DNA of 12,879 nt, taken from the NCBI GenBank assembly GCA_023422565.1, contig JAFAGR010000035.1, positions 1-12,879 of the forward strand. The letters are read 5' to 3'. The notes below the pieces were generated by a model, which had not been told where the DNA came from, did not search any database, and saw nothing but the letters and a program-made list of their open reading frames with translations. The DNA is from Bacteroidota bacterium. Lineage in GTDB: Bacteria; Bacteroidota; Bacteroidia; Chitinophagales; Chitinophagaceae. A program made the position numbers and the translations under genes. Below are positions 1 to 7,600 of this stretch, piece after piece (positions within the stretch are counted from its first letter, which is position 1; the number at the start of each line of letters is the position of its first letter).

Positions 1-317
1 TTGAAGAACCTCAACTTCGAAAAATATTGCACGGAGGAAAAAGCATGAGAAATCAGAGTTCCACTGAGGGATTGAAATGGTGCGATGCAAAGGTTCCCGC
101 AGATAGCCGCGGATTGTCAGTTCTAAGCTTTTTCGGGAGGTTTTAATGCAACCGATTGCCTTTTTAGTTGAAGAACCTCAACTTCGAAAAATATTGCACG
201 GAGGAAAAAGCATGAGAAATCAGAGTTCCACTGAGGGATTGAAATGGTGCGAGGCAAGGGTTCCCGCAGATGGTCGCGGATTGTCAGTCCTGAACTTTTT
301 TCGCAATCGTTTAATGC
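1..317. repeat. Two tandem direct-repeat copies, period 167 bp
   Basis: Copy 1 (1-149) and copy 2 (168-317) are identical for their first 85 bases, then differ at four single bases up to the shared 'ggattgtcag' and diverge more in a T-rich tail that ends in 'ttaatgc' in both. A 20-bp spacer (148-167) separates them. The window begins exactly on the first base of a copy, so more copies may lie to the left. The period is not a multiple of three, so a reading frame cannot run through both copies. The unit contains 'cgcagat' and 'cgcggatt' words of a kind I associate with dispersed intergenic repeats in Bacteroidota. Each copy also holds a short ORF, listed separately. Confidence 0.85.
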
Positions 318-322
318 GCTGA
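45..322 (+). other. Two candidate small ORFs, one per repeat copy (45-146 and 212-322)
   Basis: In each repeat copy an ATG follows GGAGG at a normal spacing (GGAGG at 33-37, ATG at 45; same in copy 2). The frame stays open for 33 codons in copy 1 (stop TAA at 144-146) and 36 in copy 2 (stop TGA at 320-322). Both peptides begin MRNQSSTEGLKWC and are not hydrophobic, so a membrane toxin is unlikely. Over the shared 29 or so codons the copies differ in six codons: two synonymous (GTT/GTC, CTA/CTG), two conservative (D/E, K/R), plus S/G and S/N. That is compatible with a translated peptide but too few changes to prove it. No family is recognised. A GGAGG this good is unusual for this type of genome. 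Confidence 0.22.
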
Positions 323-369
323 TTTGCACGGAAAATTCAAAAACAAAATGCGCAAGAGGGAATCCTGTT

Positions 370-475
370 CACGGAGATTCACAAAGAAAATACTGAGTTA
401 CACGAAGACAGTTTAATGGTTCAAATTGTCCGAATCACTTTGTGGACCTATGATTTCGCTTCGTGGAACTTTGTG
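370..475. repeat. 106-bp imperfect palindrome of CACRRAG heptads
   Basis: Heptads CACGGAG, CACAAAG and CACGAAG start at 370, 380 and 401. Their inverted forms CTTTGTG, CTTCGTG and CTTTGTG start at 438, 459 and 469. All three pairs share the same centre (422.5), with mirrored spacings of 10 and 21 bases. About 24 of 38 positions in the outer arms are complementary, the matches being concentrated in the heptads. The words resemble the 'cacagag/cacaaag' dispersed intergenic repeats of Bacteroidota genomes. No protein is encoded. It could form a long degenerate hairpin in RNA. Confidence 0.6.
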
Positions 476-515
476 ACCTTTCTTCACCAAAACGGATGAA
501 TCTTGCAAAAACAAA

Positions 516-546
516 AAAGGAGAAAAGTTGATCGCTTTTCTCCTTT
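516..546 (-). terminator. Intrinsic terminator of the catalase operon
   Basis: A perfect 12-bp stem (516-527 with 535-546) with a 7-nt loop lies 19 bp beyond the catalase stop codon. On the minus strand it is followed by a T-rich tail (TTTTTTGTTTTT). This is the textbook form of a Rho-independent terminator for the leftward catalase transcript. Confidence 0.9.
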
Positions 547-564
547 GCTATTTAAAAGTTTCTT

Positions 565-2694
565 CTACGCGGGAACACCATCTTCCACTTCTCTTTCCCA
601 AAAACGGTACTGAATGATTGCGGAGATGAAATCGTCTACGCTACCGTTAGTAATAACGCCGGGTGAAGGAATTTTTTTATTCGGCAAGGCATTCTTCAAC
701 AGTTCAACGCCTTCGTTAGCAGCGCCAATTGTTTTACAATGCTTAAATGCTTCGGCAATAAAATGTACCGCGGCTGCATGACCTTTTAATTCCTCCACGC
801 TTCCGCCACCCGGTACAAACACCGCATCATACACTACCGATGCGGCGGTAAGCAGGCTTTCGTCTACCGGATAGGCGTTACCGTTAGCAGTTTTCACAAA
901 GCCGTGGTTTGGCGCGATGATGTGGACTATGGCATCTTCTTCGCACAAAACTTTTTTCACCACAGTAAAGGCTTCATCCTGCACGCCCTTAGCGGTAAGG
1001 ATCGCGATACGCATTGCTTTGATATTTGCAGGCTTTCTCTTCTCCATGCTCACTGAAGGCGCCTTACTGATGGGAAGTTTTGCTTTGAAGGAATGGTAGG
1101 CTTTCGGATCGTCATCGGCGGGAATACTGTCTGTGATGGGCTGGTTAGGCCTGCGCGGCACAAGGCCCAGTTTGCCGGCTACAATCTCCGCGAGAGATGT
1201 ATCCACTTCCATCAGCACATTCACCATTCGTTGGCGAATAGGTACGATTTTCACCTTGCCGAGTTCAAATGCAAAGGCATCCTGCAAGTGGCGTTGTTCG
1301 TGTGCGGTGAGGCTTTTGTAAAAAAGTTCAGGCTGACTAAAATGATCAAAGAAGCTTTCGCTTCTCTCGCGGATCTTGTGTGCATCTATTCTCTCCGGGA
1401 AGGAATTGAACCCGCCTTCCTTCATCATCGCCTGGAAAGGGCAGCCGCCGCCAATGCTATTCGGATGATAGGCCGCTTTCCCTTTATTGATCTGCATCCT
1501 GTGCATACCATCCCTCTGGTTGTTGAACACTTCGGGAATGGATTTATTGATCGGTATTTCGTGAAAATTTGGTCCGCCGAGGCGTGAAAGCTGTGTATCG
1601 GTATAAGAAAATAACCGTCCCTGCAACAAGGGATCATTGCTGAAATCTATACCGGGCACCACATGGCCGGGATGAAAGGCGATCTGTTCTGTTTCAGCAA
1701 AGAAGTTATCGGGATTGCGGTTAAGCGTCATCTTTCCCACGATCTTCACGGGTACCATTTCTTCCGGTATGAACTTGGTCGGGTCTAAAAGATCAAATGG
1801 ATATTTGTGTTCATCTTTTTCCGGGATGATCTGAACGCCTAATTCCCATTCAGGGTAATGGCCCTGGTCGATCGCATCCCAAAGATCGCGGCGATGAAAG
1901 TCAGTGTCCTTCCCCGCAATACGCTGGCACTCGTCCCACGCCAAACCTAACACACCTTGCAATGGCTTCCAGTGAAACCTTACAAAGTGCGACTGGCCTT
2001 TCTCATTAATGAACCGGAAAGTGTGAATACCGAAACCTTCCATGGTGCGGAGGCTGCGCGGAATTGCGCGGTCGCTCATCAGCCAGAAAATATTGTTCAG
2101 TGATTCCGGCATCAGGGAAATGAAATCCCAAAACGTGTCGTGTGCAGAAGCAGCCTGCGGAATCTCATTATCCGGTTCGGGTTTTACGGCATGAACAAGA
2201 TCAGGAAACTTCATTGCATCCTGAATGAAGAAAACGGGAGTGTTATTTCCCACAAGGTCGTAATTGCCTTCAGGAGTATAAAACTTCACCGCGAAGCCGC
2301 GTATGTCGCGCGCCATATCTGTAGAGCCCCGGCTTCCTTGCACCGTGGAGAATCGGGCAAACACAGGCGTTTTGATGGAAGTGTCGTTAAGAAATTTCGC
2401 TTTCGTGTATTTAGCCAGCGGCTCATACAATTCAAAATAGCCATGTGCCCCTGAGCCGCGTGCATGAACGATTCTTTCAGGGATACGTTCATGATCGAAG
2501 TGCGTCATCTTTTCGCGGAAGATGAAATCTTCCAGAAGTGAAGGGCCGCGATTTCCCGCTTTCAGCGTGTTTTGATCATCATTAATTTTCAGCCCCTGGT
2601 TGGTGTTCATTAATTCGCCTTGGGTATCTGTGGTATATTTTCCGAGCTGTTCCTTTTTAGGGTCGGCGCCGCCGGTATAAGATTCTTTTTCCAT
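565..2694 (-). CDS. katE: Large-subunit catalase, KatE/HPII type, with C-terminal DJ-1/PfpI-like domain
   Basis: Haem catalase that converts hydrogen peroxide to water and oxygen in the cytoplasm (709 aa). The catalytic His77 lies in RIVHARGSGAHG, Asn150 in DLVGNNTP, and the proximal haem ligand Tyr364 in GRLFSYTDTQ, with Arg360 four residues before it. The spacings His-Asn (73) and His-Tyr (287) equal those of E. coli HPII (His128, Asn201, Tyr415). His341 falls where HPII has His392, the residue cross-linked to the haem-binding Tyr. The core runs to about residue 500. A flavodoxin-like DJ-1/PfpI domain fills about 558-700 and lacks the usual nucleophilic Cys (IGAANEG instead), as expected for large catalases. 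It is slightly shorter than HPII (753 aa), mostly at the N-terminus. The ATG start is 35 bp after the DUF892 gene, so both are probably one transcript, ending at the terminator at 516-546. Function is near certain. Confidence 0.96.
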   Translation of the reverse strand: MEKESYTGGADPKKEQLGKYTTDTQGELMNTNQGLKINDDQNTLKAGNRGPSLLEDFIFREKMTHFDHERIPERIVHARGSGAHGYFELYEPLAKYTKAKFLNDTSIKTPVFARFSTVQGSRGSTDMARDIRGFAVKFYTPEGNYDLVGNNTPVFFIQDAMKFPDLVHAVKPEPDNEIPQAASAHDTFWDFISLMPESLNNIFWLMSDRAIPRSLRTMEGFGIHTFRFINEKGQSHFVRFHWKPLQGVLGLAWDECQRIAGKDTDFHRRDLWDAIDQGHYPEWELGVQIIPEKDEHKYPFDLLDPTKFIPEEMVPVKIVGKMTLNRNPDNFFAETEQIAFHPGHVVPGIDFSNDPLLQGRLFSYTDTQLSRLGGPNFHEIPINKSIPEVFNNQRDGMHRMQINKGKAAYHPNSIGGGCPFQAMMKEGGFNSFPERIDAHKIRERSESFFDHFSQPELFYKSLTAHEQRHLQDAFAFELGKVKIVPIRQRMVNVLMEVDTSLAEIVAGKLGLVPRRPNQPITDSIPADDDPKAYHSFKAKLPISKAPSVSMEKRKPANIKAMRIAILTAKGVQDEAFTVVKKVLCEEDAIVHIIAPNHGFVKTANGNAYPVDESLLTAASVVYDAVFVPGGGSVEELKGHAAAVHFIAEAFKHCKTIGAANEGVELLKNALPNKKIPSPGVITNGSVDDFISAIIQYRFWEREVEDGVPA

Positions 2695-2729
2695 GATTGT
2701 CTTTTAGATTTTGTGGGATGAAGGTGAGA

Positions 2730-3311
2730 TTAAACCGCTTTTGCTTTCTGTGGCTTAAAGGCGGTTGAAAGCGCCTGCGCATTGAGGTTGGTATCTGCAA
2801 TGGTGCTCAGCAGGCAATCAGATTTTTTTTCTTCGCCCAAAGTTTTTAGCAGCAGGTTTAAAATATCGCGCTCATTAAGCACCTTTGCAAAAGCGGCGAG
2901 AGTTCCATAGGAAGCGATCTCGTAATGCTCCACTTTCTGCGCCGCACTGATGATGCCCGCATCGCGCACTGCACCGGCTTGAGTTTCCTTCATCATTGAT
3001 TCACCTTCTTTAATGAGTCCGTCCATCGCCTCACATTTTTTTCCCTCCGCCTTCATTCGAAGAAGGGAAAACACCTCTTCCAAACGTGCAACCTGGGTGT
3101 GGGTTTGATCAAGATGTTCATTAATGGCCGTTTTCAACTTTACATCGGTAGCCTGATCGAACATTTTCGGCAATGCCTTTAGTAGAGCCAGCTCAGCCCA
3201 ATAGATATCTTTCAAACTATCAATGAACAATTGTTTCAGATTTTTAGCTCCGTTTGCAGGCGCTTTTTCCGCACCTGAGTTCTTAGCCGGTGCCGGGTTC
3301 TTTTTAACCAT
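2730..3311 (-). CDS. DUF892/YciE-YciF family ferritin-like protein
   Basis: A 193-aa helical protein of the YciE/YciF (DUF892) family, four-helix ferritin-like proteins linked to stress responses; the biochemical activity is not established. After a Lys/Ala/Pro-rich tail (1-24) come family motifs: KNLKQLFIDSLKDIYWAE (Glu40), EHLDQTHTQVARLE (65-78), KVEHYEIASYGTL (126-138) and LGEEKKSD (158-165), which supply the Glu, His and Asp residues expected at a di-metal site. The frame is open up to 3437, but that extension would translate through the terminator at 3356-3388. I therefore start at the ATG at 3311, preceded by an A-rich leader (AAAACAAACAAA) typical of this phylum. It is the upstream partner of the catalase gene, which suggests a joint oxidative or envelope stress role. 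Confidence 0.9.
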   Translation of the reverse strand: MVKKNPAPAKNSGAEKAPANGAKNLKQLFIDSLKDIYWAELALLKALPKMFDQATDVKLKTAINEHLDQTHTQVARLEEVFSLLRMKAEGKKCEAMDGLIKEGESMMKETQAGAVRDAGIISAAQKVEHYEIASYGTLAAFAKVLNERDILNLLLKTLGEEKKSDCLLSTIADTNLNAQALSTAFKPQKAKAV

Positions 3312-3355
3312 TTTGTTTGTTTTAAGAGTGGTAAAAGGATGGGCTATATGCACAA

Positions 3356-3388
3356 AAAATCCCGCGATGCTTGTGCGCCCGGGATTTT
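3356..3388 (-). terminator. Intrinsic terminator of the metal-efflux operon
   Basis: A perfect 9-bp stem (3356-3364 with 3380-3388) with a 15-nt loop and a T-run on the minus strand lies about 55 bp beyond the adaptor gene's stop. It ends the leftward efflux transcript and separates it from the DUF892-catalase unit, which therefore needs its own promoter between about 3312 and 3350. I could not identify that promoter with confidence. Confidence 0.8.
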
Positions 3389-3443
3389 GATACAAGAGTT
3401 GTGCCTTTTCCGGCATTGTGTGCCTGAAGCTGTGCAATAAAGA

Positions 3444-4640
3444 TTAGTGAGCGTGTTCTTCGCCCGCGCCCTGCATCCGGGCCTGGAGGAAAAAGGCATT
3501 CTGCACCACAACCTTTGCGGAAGGGGGCACCTCCTCCAGTAATGTGATTTGCGTGTACCCGACAGCGTTAGTTCCTGCTGCAACCGGCACCCTTCTGAAA
3601 AGCACCTGTTCCTTACCGTTAGTTGCTGCCTTTGATGAATCGGGAAAAACTTGTTCAGCGATGAAAATAAAATCGCGGCCGTTAGCGGAAACGATCGCCT
3701 TTTCAGGAACCGCGTCTCCCGCGGTAGTATCCATACTTATCATTGCGGTCACATCCATTCCATCGATCAGGCCCTCTTTATTACCCGTTACCAGCGCGTG
3801 TACAGGTACAGATTTGCTTTCGCCTTCAAAGGCCGTTCCTATGGAATGTATCGTAGCATCGTATTCCTTACCGGGATTGTTCGTCAGAGTAAAGTGAATC
3901 AACTGCCCTTTATGCACTTTCGGCAGATCTTTTTCATACACGAAAAGATCAACATGAAGATGGGAATTGTTCACTATCTCAGCTATTGGGGCCATCATAT
4001 CAACATGACTTCCGATCTGGCTGATCACCTTGCTGATTGTTCCGCTGATCGGCGCGCGAACCTGCATCACTTCGGAATATCCTGAAGAAGTTCCAAGTCC
4101 GGACAGTTGCCTTTGCAAGCCTGAGCGCTGGCTGCGTAAAGTAGTAAGATGGCTTTCGGCCTGCTGCATACGCTTTAATGGGGCTGCATTCCCTTCCACC
4201 AATTGCCGCTGACGTTCGAGTTCAATTTCCGCGAGCTTGATCTCTGCGTTTACCTGCTGCAAATTTTGTTGCATGCGTAACAGCTCCGGATTAGCAACCG
4301 TAGCGATCACCTTTCCTTTATTTACAAAATCTCCGGTCTGAACGGTGATCGTTTTCACTATGCCGGGAAAAGATGCGGTTACAAAGGCTTTGTTCTGATT
4401 AGGAACTTTCAACCGGCCGTTCACTTTAAGCGAAGCCGACAATTCTTTCTTTTCAATTTGGCCAAAGGAGATACCGATGGTTTTCATTTGCTCCGCCGTA
4501 AGCGATACAATATTGTCGCCAAGCTGTACGGTGGTGTCTTCTGCCGGAGAATGCGCATGATCATCCTCATGCTTAGCGGGAGAGGAACACGCCGCGAAAA
4601 AAAGCGAAATGAAGAATATATAATTTATTAAGGTTTTCAT
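3444..4640 (-). CDS. Heavy-metal efflux RND periplasmic adaptor lipoprotein (CzcB/CusB-like, HlyD family)
   Basis: Membrane-fusion subunit (398 aa) that links the inner-membrane RND pump to the outer-membrane channel. A lipoprotein signal peptide is visible: hydrophobic residues 4-17 and lipobox FAAC with Cys18. A His/Asp-rich stretch follows (KHEDDHAH, 23-30), and the protein ends GEEHAH; both are plausible metal ligands in the periplasm. Then come a split biotinyl-lipoyl domain (about 84-119 and 190-225, with VRAPISGTI at 194-202), an alpha-helical hairpin rich in Gln/Leu/Glu (about 120-182), a beta-barrel (about 226-300) and a membrane-proximal domain to about 385. It is the last gene of the operon, 12 bp after the pump-channel fusion gene. 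There is no Shine-Dalgarno sequence. The metal cannot be read from this subunit alone. Confidence 0.93.
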   Translation of the reverse strand: MKTLINYIFFISLFFAACSSPAKHEDDHAHSPAEDTTVQLGDNIVSLTAEQMKTIGISFGQIEKKELSASLKVNGRLKVPNQNKAFVTASFPGIVKTITVQTGDFVNKGKVIATVANPELLRMQQNLQQVNAEIKLAEIELERQRQLVEGNAAPLKRMQQAESHLTTLRSQRSGLQRQLSGLGTSSGYSEVMQVRAPISGTISKVISQIGSHVDMMAPIAEIVNNSHLHVDLFVYEKDLPKVHKGQLIHFTLTNNPGKEYDATIHSIGTAFEGESKSVPVHALVTGNKEGLIDGMDVTAMISMDTTAGDAVPEKAIVSANGRDFIFIAEQVFPDSSKAATNGKEQVLFRRVPVAAGTNAVGYTQITLLEEVPPSAKVVVQNAFFLQARMQGAGEEHAH

Positions 4641-4652
4641 TTTAAGTGTGGT

Positions 4653-7600
4653 TTATTGTGGGATGAAATAACGGTGATCTATTATGGCGCGATTATACTC
4701 GTTCAATGCTTTCAGGTAGCCTTGCCGTATTTCCACTGCCTGCGAAACGAATTGCCATAATTCCGCCATGCTAATTTCGCCGGCCGAATAGCTTAACTGA
4801 GCGGCATCAAGAATTCCCTTTGCCTGCGCATTGCCCGTCTCTTCATAATAGCTCAGCATTTCACCAAACTGTTCAATACTATTCAAAGCTGCATTTTTTT
4901 CAAGCGCTATTTGTTGGGCGCGATGATCTTTCCTCGTTTCCAGCAATGCCATCGATGCTTTTGAAGCGTCTATGCGTTGCCGGTATGCCTTCATTCCAAA
5001 AACAGGAACAGCCATAGAAATTGAAAATCCGGTGAAAGGATCCGGCACTCCGTACAATCGTTGTGAAAACACTCTTCCCGAGAACTCAGGTTTGATAAGA
5101 TTGTTTTCCACCCTAACGCGGGCTTCAGCGATCCGGATCTGTTGCTGCATTATCTCCAGTTCGGGATGGTTGAACATTTCCGCCTCACCTAAAGTGTTCA
5201 ATTTTGGCAAGGCACTATCGGCAGGAAGAAAAGAAGAATCAATATTCATATAAACAGAAAGCAGTTGCTGATGTTGAGCGAAAGCCAATTGCTGTTGACG
5301 GAGCCTTGCCTTATTTTCTTTCCACTTTGCTTCAGCAGCCATTTGCTCCAGCGCCGCGGCTTCTCCGGTTCTCACGCGAACACGTGCCGCATCATATACG
5401 CCTTCATAAAGGGAATCCAAATGAGTGAATAGCTTTGCCATCTCCTGCTGATACCACAACTCGTAATAAGCATGAGTGGTTTCGCGCCCGATCACCAGAT
5501 TCAACAATGCGCGGTTATTCTTGTGCAATTGCAATTGCTCGCTGAATAATTTACGCCGTGCCTTATAAACTCCGGGCCATTCCACAGACTGGCTGACGCC
5601 AATCTTCAAAATGCCATCTTTGTCCTGCGGATTAATATCTTCATTCTCCACGAACACTCCGGTTTTCGGAAATATTGCTGCGGCCCTGAGTTCATGTTTG
5701 GATTGTGTTTCGGCAGCATCGTTTATATTGAACTGCAGGTTGTTCGCCAGCGCCCTCTCCAACGCCTCATTGGCGGATATTCTCGTTTGTGCTTCAACGT
5801 TAGTGGGCATTAAAAAGATGAGCAAAACAATTACCGCTGACGGTCTTAGTGTATACTTCCGGCGTTTTTTATTCCACCACATGTAAAGAACAGGGAGTAC
5901 GAAAAGCGTTAACAATGTTGCCGTTACCAGCCCCCCAATAACCACGGTGGCCAATGGTTTCTGCACTTCCGCTCCCGCGCCGGTGCTAAATGCCATTGGT
6001 GCAAAGCCGAGCGAGGCCACCGCTGCGGTCATAAGTACAGGCCGTAAACGCAACCGTGTTCCATGGTAAACACGTTTAAGCACAGACTTAACGCCTGACT
6101 TTTCCAATTGCCTGAATGTGCTTATCAGAACAATTCCATTTAACACGGCAACGCCAAATAAAGCGATAAAGCCAACGCCTGCCGAAATGCTGAAGGGCAT
6201 ACCGCGTAACCAAAGCGCAAACACGCCGCCTATGGCACTCATTGGGATCGCGGTATAAATGAGCAGACTGTCTTTCATGTTTCCAAATGTAAAATACAAC
6301 AACAGGAAGATGAGAACCAGCGCAACAGGAACGGCTATTTGCAAACGGGCAGAGGCGTCTTTAAAATTTTCGAAAGTTCCGCCATAGGTGTAATAGTAGC
6401 CAACAGGAAGCAGATTCGCTTTTTCCAATTTATCCTGCAATTCATGCACAACGCTTTCCACATCGCGGTTGCGCACGTTAAAGCCAACTACTATCCGGCG
6501 CTTTCCGTCTTCACGGCTGATTTGCGCAGGACCGGTTTTAAAAGATATATCTGCAACCTGGTGGAGCGGAACCTGAGATCCGTTGCCCGTGGCCACAAAC
6601 AAGTTGCTCACATCATTAATTGAAGTTCGGTTGGCAGAATCAAGCCGTACCACAAGGTCAAACTTTCTTTCATTTTCGTATATCACACCTGCACGTTCAC
6701 CTGCAAAGGAGGTACTGATGGTTCTGTTTACGTCATCTATACTCACGCCCATTGCCGCGAGGCGTGCGCGGTCATATTTTACTGTTATCTGCGGCAGGCC
6801 CGTCGTTTGCTCAACCTGCGCTCCGGTTGAACCCTCAATGGTACTAACGATACCGGCTACACGAGGAGCGATCGCGGCGAGTGAATCAATATTTTCCCCA
6901 AAGATCTTCACGGCAACATCCTGCCTTACGCCGGTCATCAACTCATTAAAGCGCATTTGTATTGGCTGAGAAACCTCAAAGAATGCCCCGGGTATCAGTT
7001 CCAGTTTTTCCATCATCTGCTCAGCCAGTTCATCATAGCTTTTCTTTTGCGGCCATTCGCTTCGGGGCTTCAGGCTTACCATCAGGTCTGAGCCTTCCGG
7101 CGGCATAGGGTCGGTTGGCACCTCCGCGCTTCCGGTTTTTCCCACAACCATTTTTACTTCAGGAAAAGTTCGCAATATCCGGCTTGCCTGCATTGAGGTT
7201 TCCACGCTTTGCGAGAGTGAAGTTCCCTGAGGCAATATGCAGTGAATGGCGAAATCACCTTCCTGTAGTTGCGGAATGAATTCTCCTCCCATCCTGCTAA
7301 AAATAACTGCACTTAGGGCGAGCAAGGCGACTGCGCCCACAACAATCGCTTTATTAGTTCTGATGGCCCGGGATAAAAGCAAGGAATAGATCCGCTGGAA
7401 TCGATGCATCATTCGATCAGAGAATCCCGGCTTTGCGCGAAGTTTACCGGGGAGCAACAAAGCGCTCATCATTGGCACATAAGTAAGTGAGAGGATCAGC
7501 GCCCCGAGAATGGCAAAACTTACCGTTTGCGCCATCGGCCTGAACATTTTGCCTTCAATGCCAACAAGTGTTAATACCGGAATGTAAACGATAAGAATTA

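Larger units (their letters stand above)
331..564. other. Intergenic region with a palindromic repeat and a terminator
   Basis: No gene is supported here. The stretch contains the imperfect palindrome at 370-475 and the intrinsic terminator at 516-546. The remaining bases show nothing recognisable. The catalase stop codon (TAG on the minus strand) is at 565-567. Confidence 0.7.

Noticed and set aside
1..317. CRISPR array
   Set aside because: The units are about 150 bp with a 20-bp spacer and only two copies. This is a tandem duplication or dispersed repeat, not short repeats with unique spacers.
123..329. 68-codon minus-strand ORF across repeat copy 2
   Set aside because: It reads through the repeat and its unique right flank. 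The 167-bp period is not a multiple of three, so the frame is not shared simply with copy 1. No initiation signal or recognisable domain.
331..564. tRNA or other structured RNA gene
   Set aside because: 'ggttcaaatt' at about 418 resembles a T-arm, but no acceptor or anticodon arms can be built around it.
1093..1587. 164-codon plus-strand ORF
   Set aside because: It lies wholly antisense inside the catalase gene, whose protein is unmistakable. It is a shadow frame.
3312..3437. 42-residue N-terminal extension of the DUF892 protein
   Set aside because: It would run through the terminator hairpin at 3356-3388, and the extension has no family similarity. The ATG at 3311 fits the family.
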